A stretch of DNA of 64,000 nucleotides from an uncultured Flavobacterium sp. (GCF_963422545.1 NZ_OY730238.1:124001-188000); one strand, 5' to 3'. Numbered from the stretch's first letter, positions 51,518 through 60,395 are shown. Notes: generated from the sequence alone by a model not told the origin. Translations and numbers: made by a program.

Positions 51518-51556
51518 CGGGGAAAGTAACTTTTATGCTACGATCCCCGTTTTTTT
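51518..51556 (+). terminator. Intrinsic terminator carrying the kinase start codon (copy 1)
   Basis: CGGGGA (51518-51523) pairs with TCCCCG (51544-51549), and GTA with TAC inside, followed by seven T. The kinase ATG (51535-51537) is in the loop. It lies 38 nt after the lipoprotein stop. Confidence 0.8.
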
Positions 51557-53244
51557 ATTTTATAATTTTCTTAAGTATCCTTTCCTGCAAAGAAAAGACG
51601 ATTACTCCCACTAACCATGAAGCTGTAAGAGAAACGGCTTTTAATTTAAGAGAAAAAGGTATTTCGAACTTTCAGAGCAAAAACTTTAATAGTGCTTTTT
51701 ACAACTTTAATAAATCTAAAGTAATTTACGAGACTATAAAAGACAGTGCAAATATTGTCTACAATCTTATTCAAATGGCTTCCATACAGCAAATAAATGG
51801 CGATTATTATGGCAGTAAAGAAACATTAACCGAAGCATTGCATTATATTAAAAAGAAAGATATTTATAGTGCCTCTATTAATAATTTCTTCGGAATTGCA
51901 GACAAAGAACTTTCCTTGTATAATGATGCGATTTCCTATTATAATGACGCGATAAAAGATACAGAAGATGATGCATCAAAACAACCTCCTCTAAACAATA
52001 TTGCAGTTGTTTATATTAAACAGAAAAAATACGATCAGGCAATCCAAATTTTGGTATCAATATTAAAAAATGAAAATTCAAAAAATAAATTAAGTACAAA
52101 AAGTAAATCCAGAATTTTAGACAATCTGGGATTTGCCTATTTTAAAAAAGGATTAAACGAAAAAGGACTTTCCTTAATGAATGAGAGTCTTAAAACAAGA
52201 AATCAAGATGCTGATTCTTATGGATCCATCCAAAGTTATTTGCACCTGGCCGAATACTACATTCAATTTGACTCTAAAAAATCAAATCAATATGCACAAT
52301 TAGCTTATCAAACTGCAACAAATTTTAATAGTATTGATGAAAGATTAGAAGCATTATCTTTTTTGATTTCGAACACTTCTGGTATATCAAATACAAAATA
52401 TGCTCAGAAATATATTGTTCTGAATGACAGTATTACAAAAATCAGGAACAACTTTAAAAACAAGTTTGCCAAAATTAAATACGATTCCAAAAAGGAAAAA
52501 GACGAGAATCAGAAACTTCGTTTAGAGAAAGCCGAAAATCAATTAGCACTTCAGGAAGCGAAATATCAAAGAACCTTTTCTGTTCTTGGAATTATTATTC
52601 TTTTCAGTGTTTTAATTTACGGAAGAAAGTATTATCGAAACAAAAACAGAATCGAAAAAATACAGGCTTCTTATGATGCTGAAACCAGAATTGCCAAAGA
52701 TATTCACGACGAACTGGCAAATGATGTTTTTAACACCATAACTTTTACCCAGACACAACCCTTAGAAATTGAAAATACAAAAGAAACTTTAATTCAAAAA
52801 CTGGATCATATTTATGCCCGTGTGCGAGGCATTTCAAGAGAGAATAATGATATCGACACCAAAGCCTATTTTGCCTCTAACTTAAAAGAAATGCTCTCGA
52901 CATATAATAGTGACAATACCAATGTTATTATTAACAGCATCGAAAAAGTAAACTGGGATGTAATTGATGAATTTAAAAAAGTTACCATTCACAGAGTTTT
53001 GCAGGAATTAATGGTAAATATGAAAAAGCATAGTCATGCATCATTGGTTGTTTTAAAATTTGAAAGCAACGGAAAAACAGTATTTATAGAATATACTGAT
53101 AACGGAAAAGGCACTGAAAAAAATAAAATTATAAAAAATGGTTTACAAAATATGGAAAACCGTATTTTGGCCATAAAAGGAACTATTACTTTTGACACTG
53201 AACCCAATAAAGGTTTTAAAGTAAAAATAACAATGCCTAAATAA
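51535..53244 (+). CDS. TPR sensor histidine kinase with lipoprotein-type signal (copy 1)
   Basis: 569 residues from the ATG at 51535. The N-terminus MLRSPFFYFIIFLSILSC ends in a lipobox. Residues about 30-320 are TPR helices (FNSAFYNFNKSKVIYETIKD and GDYYGSKETLTEALHYI). A membrane helix lies at about 347-367, then a coiled segment and the kinase. His391 is in KDIHDELAND, and the G-box DNGKGTEKNKI precedes GLQNMENR. The TPR part should therefore be periplasmic. It is followed 6 nt later by the response regulator. Lipidation plus a membrane helix is unusual. Confidence 0.85.
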   Translation: MLRSPFFYFIIFLSILSCKEKTITPTNHEAVRETAFNLREKGISNFQSKNFNSAFYNFNKSKVIYETIKDSANIVYNLIQMASIQQINGDYYGSKETLTEALHYIKKKDIYSASINNFFGIADKELSLYNDAISYYNDAIKDTEDDASKQPPLNNIAVVYIKQKKYDQAIQILVSILKNENSKNKLSTKSKSRILDNLGFAYFKKGLNEKGLSLMNESLKTRNQDADSYGSIQSYLHLAEYYIQFDSKKSNQYAQLAYQTATNFNSIDERLEALSFLISNTSGISNTKYAQKYIVLNDSITKIRNNFKNKFAKIKYDSKKEKDENQKLRLEKAENQLALQEAKYQRTFSVLGIIILFSVLIYGRKYYRNKNRIEKIQASYDAETRIAKDIHDELANDVFNTITFTQTQPLEIENTKETLIQKLDHIYARVRGISRENNDIDTKAYFASNLKEMLSTYNSDNTNVIINSIEKVNWDVIDEFKKVTIHRVLQELMVNMKKHSHASLVVLKFESNGKTVFIEYTDNGKGTEKNKIIKNGLQNMENRILAIKGTITFDTEPNKGFKVKITMPK

Positions 53245-53250
53245 AAGCCT

Positions 53251-53919
53251 ATGTTTAAAAAAGTAATAATAGCTGAAGACCTTGAAGATATAAATTTAGG
53301 AATCGCGCAAACCTTAAAAGATTTAGATATTGTAAATTTTCAACATGCAAAATATTGTGATGATGCCTTTCTAAAAATACGAAAAGCCATTCAGGACAAT
53401 GAGCCTTATGATTTATTAATCAGTGATCTTTCTTTCAAAAAAGATCATCGTGAAATAAAAATTACTAGCGGAGATGAACTTATTGAAAAAGTTCGTGAAC
53501 TTCAGCCTAATATTAAAATCATAGCCTATTCTGTCGAAGATAAAAGCTTTCGTATTAAATCTCTTTTTGATAATGCAGATATTGACGGTTTTGTACTAAA
53601 AGGTCGAAATAGCATTGAAGATTTAAAAAAAGCAATTCATATTATCTCAACTTCAGATCAAAATTTTATTTCGTTTGAAGTTGCATCTGCTTTACAGGAA
53701 AAAAACAATTTTGAAATTGATGATTTTGATATCTTAATTCTAAAACATTTAGCATTAGGTACAGCTCAGGATGATATAATAGAGCTTCTAAAAAACTCAG
53801 GCGTAAAACCCAACAGCAAAAGTGCTATGGAAAAAAGACTCTCCAAATTAAAAGACTTTTTTAAGGCAAACAATACAGTTCATCTGGTTTCTATCACAAA
53901 AGATATGGGCATTATTTAA
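53251..53919 (+). CDS. Response regulator with LuxR-like HTH
   Basis: 222 residues. The receiver domain has Glu9-Asp10 and phosphoacceptor Asp59 (LLISDLSF); the Lys is near 117 (VLKGRNS). The C-terminal part (about 155-222: FDILILKHLALGTAQDDIIELL, and KSAMEKRLSKLKDFF) resembles a divergent NarL/FixJ HTH. It is the cognate regulator of the TPR kinase, and the TAGTTCA repeats in the module control regions are candidate targets. Its copy-2 partner lies beyond the window. Confidence 0.85.
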   Translation: MFKKVIIAEDLEDINLGIAQTLKDLDIVNFQHAKYCDDAFLKIRKAIQDNEPYDLLISDLSFKKDHREIKITSGDELIEKVRELQPNIKIIAYSVEDKSFRIKSLFDNADIDGFVLKGRNSIEDLKKAIHIISTSDQNFISFEVASALQEKNNFEIDDFDILILKHLALGTAQDDIIELLKNSGVKPNSKSAMEKRLSKLKDFFKANNTVHLVSITKDMGII

Positions 53920-53944
53920 CCTCATTATACTATTACTATTATTT

Positions 53945-53972
53945 TTTAAAGCTCCTTCGAGGGCTTTTTTTA
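53945..53972 (+). terminator. Terminator of module copy 1
   Basis: AAAGCTCC / GGGCTTTTTTT arms around TTCGA, 26 nt after the regulator stop. Confidence 0.75.
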
Positions 53973-54034
53973 TTGCTTAAAAATAAAGTTTTTCGGATTA
54001 TGGATTTCCGTAAAATACTGGTTTTTATTGGTTT

Positions 54035-54042
54035 TACATTTG
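54035..54042 (+). promoter_or_regulatory. Promoter -7 box of the HsdR_N-like operon
   Basis: TACATTTG matches TAnnTTTG, 24 nt before the ATG at 54067. Confidence 0.5.
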
Positions 54043-54066
54043 AATATTAATTTAAACTAAAAACCA

Positions 54067-55122
54067 ATGGAAATTAATATTCAACTTAAATCACTGGCTG
54101 ATAAAATTGATCAGCTAAAAAGTAAAATTGAAACAGAAGAGTCAACCAAACACGCTTTTGTATTGCCTTTTATACATATTCTTGGCTACGACGCTTTTAA
54201 TCCGTTAGAAGTAGTTCCTGAATTTACGGCCGATTTGGGACTAAAAAAAGGAGAAAAAGTAGATTATGCCATCTTTCAGAATGGAGAACCAATTATAATA
54301 GTAGAATGTAAAAGTTGGAAAGAAAATCTAACTGTACATAATTCACAACTATTCCGATACTTTCATGTTACCAAAACTCGATTTGCACTTTTAACAAACG
54401 GAATTCAGTATCAATTTTTCACCGATTTAGATGATAAAAACAAAATGGATCAAAAACCATTTTTAGAATTTGATATCACAAATCTAAAAGAAAACACGAT
54501 TACCGAAGTAGCAAAATTTCATAAATCCAGTTTCAATATCGATAATATTGTTACAAATGCAAGTACTTTAAAATATATAAAAGAAATTAAAAAGCAAATC
54601 AATATTGAACTCGAAAATCCTTCAAATGATTTTACAAAACATTTTGCAAATAAAGTTTATACCGGAAGATTAACTGAAAAAGTAGTTGACGAATTTAAGG
54701 ATTTAGTCCAAAAATCTTTAAATCAGTTTATCAGCGAAAAAATAAATGATCGCTTAAAAGCTGCACTTACAAAAGAAACCATTAAACAGCAAGACGAACA
54801 AATTGAGTCTATAGAAGAAGACAGTAAAATTATTACCAGTGAAGAAGAACTCGACGGATATCGTATTGTTGTTGCGATACTAAGACGAAAACTTCCTACT
54901 AACCGAATTGTTTATCGTGACACACAATCCTATTTTGGGATTTTATTAGATGATAATAACCGAAAACCACTTACCAGACTTCATTTAAATGGAGGAAAAA
55001 AATATATCAGTCTTTTTAATGATAACAAAAATGAATCAAAAATCTCAATTTCATCTATTGATGATATTTATCAATTTGAAAAAGAGTTGCTAGAAACTGT
55101 TGAATTATATGAAACCGAATAA
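54067..55122 (+). CDS. HsdR N-terminal-like nuclease-fold protein
   Basis: 351 residues. Residues about 20-150 form the HSDR_N_2 PD-(D/E)xK fold: HAFVLPFIHILGYDAFNP, Asp66 (KVDYAI) and Glu80-Cys-Lys82 (IIIVECKSW). This domain is the cleavage part of type I restriction subunits, but no helicase, methylase or specificity gene is present. A helical linker (about 190-260) and a C-terminal domain with LPTNRIVYRDTQSYFGIL follow. It could be a stand-alone nuclease. It starts an operon with bPH-SHOCT and TM2 genes. Confidence 0.75.
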   Translation: MEINIQLKSLADKIDQLKSKIETEESTKHAFVLPFIHILGYDAFNPLEVVPEFTADLGLKKGEKVDYAIFQNGEPIIIVECKSWKENLTVHNSQLFRYFHVTKTRFALLTNGIQYQFFTDLDDKNKMDQKPFLEFDITNLKENTITEVAKFHKSSFNIDNIVTNASTLKYIKEIKKQINIELENPSNDFTKHFANKVYTGRLTEKVVDEFKDLVQKSLNQFISEKINDRLKAALTKETIKQQDEQIESIEEDSKIITSEEELDGYRIVVAILRRKLPTNRIVYRDTQSYFGILLDDNNRKPLTRLHLNGGKKYISLFNDNKNESKISISSIDDIYQFEKELLETVELYETE

Positions 55123-55134
55123 AAACTAATTATT

Positions 55135-55737
55135 ATGATAAACGATTTAAAAAAATTCTTAAACGAAGAACAAGACCCAAAAGCAGTTGAAAAACTATTA
55201 GTAAAAGTTAACGGATTACTTACTTCTGGTGAAGAAGTAGAATATATCGCCGTTCAAAAAAAACCGGCTATAAATTTATCTCCGGACTGTATTGCTTTAA
55301 CTAATAAAAGAATCATTTTCTGTAGGCCCAGAAATTTAGGTTTATCCATGGATTTTCAGGATTATGCCTGGAAAGACATATTAGATTGTCATATGAAAGA
55401 AGGAATTATGGGAGCAACTTTTTCTATGAAGACAATTAAAGGAAATGTGAATATGCTTGATTATTTACCAAAGGCTCAAGCCCGAAAATTATATCAATTT
55501 GCTCAGCAAAAAGAAGAAGAAATGGTTGTTTACAGACGTGAACATGATCTTGAAAATAAAAGGGCAATTGCTGGCGGAGGAATAACAGTAAATACAAATG
55601 TACCAACTCCTCAAAATGTCGAGCAAAAAGAAGATCCATTAGAAGTACTTCAAAAACTAAAAAAATTATTAGAAAGTGAAATCATTTCTCAAACAGAATT
55701 TGATTCAAAGAAAACAGAAATTTTATCTAAAATGTAA
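55135..55737 (+). CDS. Bacterial PH-like protein with SHOCT tail
   Basis: 200 residues. Residues about 30-115 fit a bPH domain (SGEEVEYIAVQKKPAINLSP, IALTNKRIIFC, YAWKDILDCHMKEG). The C-terminal DPLEVLQKLKKLLESEIISQTEF-type segment, ending DSKKTEILSKM, is a SHOCT motif. Both are common in membrane-stress or phage-linked proteins that oligomerise. It lies 12 nt after the HsdR_N-like gene and 3 nt before the TM2 gene, so the three are one operon. Confidence 0.8.
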   Translation: MINDLKKFLNEEQDPKAVEKLLVKVNGLLTSGEEVEYIAVQKKPAINLSPDCIALTNKRIIFCRPRNLGLSMDFQDYAWKDILDCHMKEGIMGATFSMKTIKGNVNMLDYLPKAQARKLYQFAQQKEEEMVVYRREHDLENKRAIAGGGITVNTNVPTPQNVEQKEDPLEVLQKLKKLLESEIISQTEFDSKKTEILSKM

Positions 55738-55740
55738 ATT

Positions 55741-55950
55741 ATGAAAAGTAAAACAACCGCAGCAATTTTAACATTCTTTTTAGGAGGAATCGGAATCCAT
55801 AAATTTTATTTAGGACAATCAGGTCAAGGTATTCTTTATCTATTATTTTGTTGGAGACTTATTCCTTCAATATTAGCCTTTTTTCAGTTTTTTGGACTTT
55901 TATTTATGTCTGATCATTCTTTTAACGTAAAATATAATACTGGATTTTAA
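55741..55950 (+). CDS. TM2-domain membrane protein
   Basis: 69 residues. KTTAAILTFFLGGIGIHKFY and LGQSGQGILYLLFCW are the TM2 signature, with two membrane helices and a short turn containing the conserved DRF-like HKFYLG. The tail is short. It follows the bPH-SHOCT gene by 3 nt. TM2 proteins are often paired with such small domains, but their function is little known. Confidence 0.85.
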   Translation: MKSKTTAAILTFFLGGIGIHKFYLGQSGQGILYLLFCWRLIPSILAFFQFFGLLFMSDHSFNVKYNTGF

Positions 55951-56179
55951 ATGGTTAAAAATTAAAGCCAAATCATTTGAGTTTTTAAAGAGGAACGGAA
56001 ATGTCCTCTTTTTTCTATTTAAACCAACTTCATACAAAACTTTCTTCGCATTAGATCATTCGATAAAATCACGTATAACTACTCATTTTAGACAAAGTAA
56101 TTCTAATTAGATTTATCACTATTTAAAAATAACAAGATTTTAAAACCTGTTTTAAGATTATCTAAATAACTCAACGCCT

Positions 56180-56596
56180 GTGCAAAAAAAATACCTAATC
56201 CTATTGTCATTTCTTTCGCTTGGAATACTTTCTTGCAAACATGCTTCCACTTCACCTCCTCAAAAAATAAACACATTTTATAAGGAGGTGATTACTGCTA
56301 ACGATCGAAAAGTTATAACTCCCGAAGAAGCCAAAACCTACCACGTTGATACACAATATCACTATAAATACCGAACCGGAAATTCAGGTCATTATGAGTA
56401 CAATTATAATGTAAAAGGCATCAATATAAAAGGAGATTCCGTTTTTGGAAACATCAATACTCAAGGAAAATATGGAGCCGGAATACTAACCAATGATTCT
56501 GTTCCTGAACTCAATATAAAAACAGAATGGACCGATAACGGAAAACTTAAAGCTTTTGACGAAAAAGGAAACAAATATTATTTAATCGTACAATGA
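56180..56596 (+). CDS. Small lipoprotein
   Basis: 138 residues with a GTG start (56180). Lipobox ILSC (Cys19) follows a normal signal peptide. The mature part is beta-rich with YHYKYRTGNSGHYEYNYNVKG and GDSVFGNINTQGKYGAGILT. It lies 27 nt before a Cys-containing secreted protein gene on the same strand. No family is named with confidence. Confidence 0.65.
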   Translation: MQKKYLILLSFLSLGILSCKHASTSPPQKINTFYKEVITANDRKVITPEEAKTYHVDTQYHYKYRTGNSGHYEYNYNVKGINIKGDSVFGNINTQGKYGAGILTNDSVPELNIKTEWTDNGKLKAFDEKGNKYYLIVQ

Positions 56597-56623
56597 TTCT
56601 ATTTAACCCCAAATCATATCTAA

Positions 56624-56833
56624 ATGAAATATATTCTAATGCTCTCTTTTGCTTTTTTAACCACTTTATGTCCGGTTGAGACTAAAGTTTATATTTGCGG
56701 ACCAACTGGAGCAAAAAAATACCATTATACAGACAATTGCCGTGGATTAACTGCCTGCCGTCATGAAATTACAAAAGTATCCATTTCGCAGGCACAAGGT
56801 TATGGACTCACACTTTGCGGCTGGGAAGATTAA
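56624..56833 (+). CDS. Small secreted Cys-rich protein
   Basis: 69 residues. A short signal segment (MKYILMLSFAFLTTLCPVE) precedes VYICGPTGAKKYHYTDNCRGL, then TACRHEITKVS and LTLCGWED. The four Cys and the YH-x4-CRGL pattern recur in small Bacteroidota proteins of unknown role. The spacing could bind a metal or form two disulfides. Probably co-transcribed with the lipoprotein before it. Confidence 0.6.
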   Translation: MKYILMLSFAFLTTLCPVETKVYICGPTGAKKYHYTDNCRGLTACRHEITKVSISQAQGYGLTLCGWED

Positions 56834-57048
56834 GGCCTTATTCATTTCATTTAATCATTTGATAATAACAGCTTTACAATTAATTCACATTAGTTTTGTT
56901 AATTTGAATAAAACTAAATGTCATGAAATTCTTCAATCTAAATTTTCTGGTTTCATTCAAAGAATGGCTTTTTTTAAGAGCTATGCAATCTTCTTTCCTT
57001 CATTAATACATTAGAAATTCAAATTTAAAAAAAGGAAAGCACAATTGA

Positions 57049-58398
57049 ATGAATAAAGTTGAGACCTCATTTTTACACAAAGACCAGTTTGGACAAGATT
57101 TCTTGTGGGGTGTTTCTACCGCCGCTTTCCAAATTGAAGGAGCACATGATGCCGACGGAAAAGGAACTTCTATCTGGGATGTTTTTACCTCTCAAAAAGG
57201 AAAAATCAAAAATGGACATCATGCCCTGACTGCTTGCGATTTCTACAATTCGTACCAAAACGATATCGACTTAATAAACGAATTAAACATTCCGAATTTT
57301 AGGTTTTCTATCAGTTGGCCACGAATTATGCCCACAGGAACCCATCCTGTAAATCAGGCAGGAATCGATTATTACAACAAAATCATAGATTCATTACTGG
57401 CATCCGGAATAGAACCCTGGATTACTCTTTATCATTGGGATTTACCTCATGATCTGGAAGTAAAAGGCGGCTGGACCAATCGCGAATCTGTCAAATGGTT
57501 TTCAGAATATGTTGAGGTCTGCGCTCAATATTTTGGAGATCGTGTCAAAAACTGGATGGTCATCAACGAACCTTCTGTTTTTACAGGAGCCGGCTATTTC
57601 CTGGGCATTCACGCTCCCGGAAAAAAAGGCATCACTAATTATCTTAAAGCCATGCATCACGTAACATTAGCTACGACTGCTGGCGCAAAAATAGTACGAA
57701 AACTAATACCCGAAGCCAATATTGGTACCACTTTTTCCTGTACACATATTGAGCCTTTTTCGCAAACACCAAAAGATATCGAAGCCGCAAAACGTGTCGA
57801 TACTTTACTAAACAGAACTTTTATAGAGCCGATTTTAGGATTGGGTTATCCTCAAGCCGATTTACCGGTACTAAAAAAACTCAACAATTATATCCTTGAA
57901 GATGACCTCAACAATCTCGCTTTTGACTTTGATTTCATTGGACTTCAATGTTATACAAGAGAAGTTGTAAAATCATCTTTATTAATTCCGTATATTGGAG
58001 CTGAATTAATCAGTGCTGAAAAAAGAAATGTCATCTCTACTGATATGGGTTGGGAAGTTTATCCTCCAGCACTTTATCAAGTTCTTAAAAAATTCAATAA
58101 TTATAACATAAAAAAAATTATAATTACAGAGAATGGTGCGGCATTTCCGGACATTCTTAAAAACGGAAAAGTCTATGATATCAAACGCACACATTATATC
58201 CAAGATCATTTAGAACAAATTTTAAAAGCCAAAAAAGACGGTTATAATGTGGATGGTTATTTTGTTTGGAGTCTTACTGATAACTTTGAATGGGCCGAAG
58301 GTTACAATGCCAGATTCGGATTAATTCATGTTGATTTTGACACGCAACAAAGAACTATTAAACATTCAGGGTTATGGTTTCGTGATTTTTTGTCTTAA
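57049..58398 (+). CDS. Family 1 glycoside hydrolase (beta-glucosidase)
   Basis: 449 residues. Start FLWGVSTAAFQIEGA, then the acid/base Glu in VINEPSV (about 169-175) and the nucleophile Glu in ITENGAA (about 360-366), both GH1 hallmarks. The late FEWAEGYNARFGLIHVDF is the aglycone-site motif. There is no signal peptide, so it is cytoplasmic and would hydrolyse imported beta-glycosides. It stands alone without a PTS or SusCD partner. Confidence 0.95.
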   Translation: MNKVETSFLHKDQFGQDFLWGVSTAAFQIEGAHDADGKGTSIWDVFTSQKGKIKNGHHALTACDFYNSYQNDIDLINELNIPNFRFSISWPRIMPTGTHPVNQAGIDYYNKIIDSLLASGIEPWITLYHWDLPHDLEVKGGWTNRESVKWFSEYVEVCAQYFGDRVKNWMVINEPSVFTGAGYFLGIHAPGKKGITNYLKAMHHVTLATTAGAKIVRKLIPEANIGTTFSCTHIEPFSQTPKDIEAAKRVDTLLNRTFIEPILGLGYPQADLPVLKKLNNYILEDDLNNLAFDFDFIGLQCYTREVVKSSLLIPYIGAELISAEKRNVISTDMGWEVYPPALYQVLKKFNNYNIKKIIITENGAAFPDILKNGKVYDIKRTHYIQDHLEQILKAKKDGYNVDGYFVWSLTDNFEWAEGYNARFGLIHVDFDTQQRTIKHSGLWFRDFLS

Positions 58399-58472
58399 AA
58401 ATCATCAAAAACCAAATTTAAAGATTATTTTTACAAAAACAACGTTTAGAATTAACTTTAAATAGCATCGTC

Positions 58473-58637
58473 ATGGAAATTAATAACTATGTATTAACTG
58501 CCATAATTATTGGCGTTGTTCTATTAGTCTATTTTCTAATAAAACAAACTAAAAAAGATCGAAAGAAAATTGAAGAAGCACTAAATTTCTACAACGAATC
58601 TGATGAAGTAGAAATTAATAACGACCTTAATTTATAG
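58473..58637 (+). CDS. Small single-helix membrane protein
   Basis: 54 residues (MEINNYVLTAIIIGVVLLVY). One membrane helix (about 8-24) is followed by a basic then acidic tail (KQTKKDRKKIEEALNFYNES). A terminator follows 20 nt later. It is missed by length cut-offs. Function unknown. Confidence 0.55.
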   Translation: MEINNYVLTAIIIGVVLLVYFLIKQTKKDRKKIEEALNFYNESDEVEINNDLNL

Positions 58638-58656
58638 TTCTTTTTTAATACCTCAG

Positions 58657-58706
58657 GAAAAACAAAAAGCCCTTCGGAAGTTAACTTTCGAAAGGCTTTT
58701 TTGTTT
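58657..58706 (+). terminator. Terminator after the small membrane protein
   Basis: AAACAAAAAGCC / GGCTTTTTTGTTT with CTTCGGAAGTTAACTTTCGAAAG-like pairing inside. Confidence 0.75.
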
Positions 58707-58730
58707 ACAAATCAGGAGCTGCTTATTTTT

Positions 58731-58830
58731 AAGGAGCTGCTTCCTGCTGTCCGCTATATCTTTTGTGGCGAACCCCGCCACAAAAGGATGCCGCTTCCAT
58801 CAGGGCTATGGCGCTAATTTTCATAAGAAG
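58731..58830 (+). repeat. Dispersed structured element, copy 3
   Basis: Closest to copy 1, with TTTTGTGGCG / CGCCACAAAA where copy 1 has TTTTATGGCG / CGCCATAAAA. The A to G change in one arm is matched by T to C in the other. Confidence 0.8.
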
Positions 58831-59022
58831 TTTACATTTTAATACCTCCAACTGTTTCTCAAACTTTTACCGTAAAGCGCCCAAAGTTTTTTATAATTAG
58901 TTAGTTTTATAAAAACGCAAAGTTCGCAAAGCTTTGTGTTGATCTGGCTTTGCGAACTTTGTGTTTTCTATGTGTAAAGTAAAAATAAATCTTAGCGAAC
59001 TTTGCGGTTAAAAACAACCAAA

Positions 59023-59559
59023 TTAATTCAATGTTTTCTCTAAAACCTCAACTGCTTCTTTCCAATTGTTTACCCTTAAATGATGCGTTTGATTTACATT
59101 ATGAGATGCCGTAAACATGATAGGTTTTCCCATGCAATAATCCAGATTTTTGCAATGATCATCGATCATAAAATCAGTATTTATGATCCTTTTGCTTCCG
59201 CATAAAATAATATTCTCCCATTTAATAAAAGGAAAATGTTGTCCCAGCCAAGCTACTTTTTCGGCAAGCGAAACCGGAAATTCAGTCGCATCCGAAACAA
59301 TAAAAATTTCAAAATTCTCCTGTAATCGGCGTAAACTTTCAACTGCATCGGGCATTACAGGCAAAGTTCTAAAAAAATTATCTGCATTTAAAACAGCACG
59401 TAAAAGAACCCGATCCTTAAAGGCTTCTTCTTCAGCCAAACCACGAATGCTTTCTTTTGATAGTTCCGCTCCGTTGGCTTTATTGTAATGTTCAATAAGT
59501 TGTACTTCGATGTCGGCAAGCACGCCGTCCATATCGATTGCAATAGTTTTCTTTTTCAT
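59023..59559 (-). CDS. 5'(3')-deoxyribonucleotidase-like HAD phosphatase
   Basis: 178 residues from the ATG at 59559. The HAD motif DMDGVL (Asp9 nucleophile, Asp11 acid/base) is at the N-terminus. FIVSDATEF supplies motif II and INTDFMIDDH the late acidic motif. It fits the NT5C family (PF06941), which removes phosphate from deoxynucleoside monophosphates. A 7-codon longer frame would begin at TTG and include the -7 box. It is divergent from the DeoR regulator, with an 86-nt gap. Confidence 0.85.
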   Translation of the reverse strand: MKKKTIAIDMDGVLADIEVQLIEHYNKANGAELSKESIRGLAEEEAFKDRVLLRAVLNADNFFRTLPVMPDAVESLRRLQENFEIFIVSDATEFPVSLAEKVAWLGQHFPFIKWENIILCGSKRIINTDFMIDDHCKNLDYCMGKPIMFTASHNVNQTHHLRVNNWKEAVEVLEKTLN

Positions 59560-59645
59560 TTTTAGTTCTATTTGCAACAAATTTACGCAAATATTGCAAA
59601 CTATTGCAATTTTAACTTATTTTTGCAATATAAAATTGCATCAAA
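59560..59645. promoter_or_regulatory. Divergent promoter region with TTGCAA repeats
   Basis: Plus-strand TATTTTTG (59618-59625) precedes the DeoR gene; minus-strand TAAATTTG (59578-59585) precedes the nucleotidase gene. Four ATTGCAA/TTGCAAT-type repeats lie between 59571 and 59640 and overlap both boxes, as expected for a DeoR operator region. Confidence 0.6.
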
Positions 59646-60395
59646 ATGAAAAAAGAAGAGCGTCAAAAAGTAATTTTAGAATACTTATCAAAAGAGCACC
59701 GGGTAACTTTACTCGAACTCAGCGAGTACTTAAATGTCTCAGAAGATACAATAAGACGAGACGTAAAAGAACTCTCGGATCAAGGTTTATTAAAAGCAGT
59801 CCGCGGAGGCGCAGTCGCTCCGTCCCCTATTCCGCTGCACTTTAGAAACAGAGAAAAACACGATCTTGAAAACAAAAAAATCATTGCCGAAAAAGCAATT
59901 TCGTACTTAAAAGACGGACAAGTAGTATTTATTGATGGCGGAACAACTTCTTTGGCTTTAGTAGCAAGTTTTCCTTATGATTTAAAACTAACTGTTATTA
60001 CAAACAGCTTTCCGGTTGCAGCTTTAATTGAAGATTTGCCAAATATTGAATTGATTTTTGCCGGCGGAAAAATGTGCAAAACCTCTTTTACGACTGCAAG
60101 TATCGAAACCATAGATTTCTTTAGGAATTTTAGAGCTGATATTTGTATTTTGGGTGTCTGTAGTATACATCAGGATCGTGGACTTACGGGCGTTATACAC
60201 GAGGATTCTCAGATTAAAAAGACCATGATTCAAAATTCGAATTATGTCATAGCATTGAGTTCTATCGAAAAAGTAGGTACAGCAGAATCTTATTATATTG
60301 GTCCTATCAGTAATATTGATGTTCTGGTAACGAATGCCTCACCTCAAGAAGAAATTTTAAAGCCTTACAAAGAAGCTGGTGTAACTATTGTTTAA
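59646..60395 (+). CDS. DeoR-family transcriptional regulator
   Basis: 249 residues. An N-terminal HTH (KKEERQKVILEYLSKEHRV, then SEYLNVSEDTIRRDVKEL) and a DeoRC sugar-phosphate sensor domain with FIDGGTTSLAL and GGKMCKTSFTT. Such regulators respond to a phosphorylated sugar and repress metabolic genes. It is divergent from a nucleotidase and lies 1.2 kb after the GH1 gene, so either nucleoside or glycoside metabolism could be its signal. Confidence 0.93.
   Translation: MKKEERQKVILEYLSKEHRVTLLELSEYLNVSEDTIRRDVKELSDQGLLKAVRGGAVAPSPIPLHFRNREKHDLENKKIIAEKAISYLKDGQVVFIDGGTTSLALVASFPYDLKLTVITNSFPVAALIEDLPNIELIFAGGKMCKTSFTTASIETIDFFRNFRADICILGVCSIHQDRGLTGVIHEDSQIKKTMIQNSNYVIALSSIEKVGTAESYYIGPISNIDVLVTNASPQEEILKPYKEAGVTIV

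Larger units (their letters stand above)
58638..59022. other. Intergenic region with dispersed element
   Basis: It holds the terminator, dispersed element copy 3 (58731-58830) and the inverted repeat CAAAGTTCGCAAAGC / GCTTTGCGAACTTTG (about 58919-58963). A partial extra GGAGCTGCTTA is at 58715-58725, just before copy 3. No gene. Confidence 0.55.

Noticed and set aside
56763..57014. 83-codon frame overlapping the small Cys-rich gene and the next intergenic space
   Set aside because: It overlaps the end of a better gene in another frame; the low-complexity hydrophobic run is typical of AT-rich noise.
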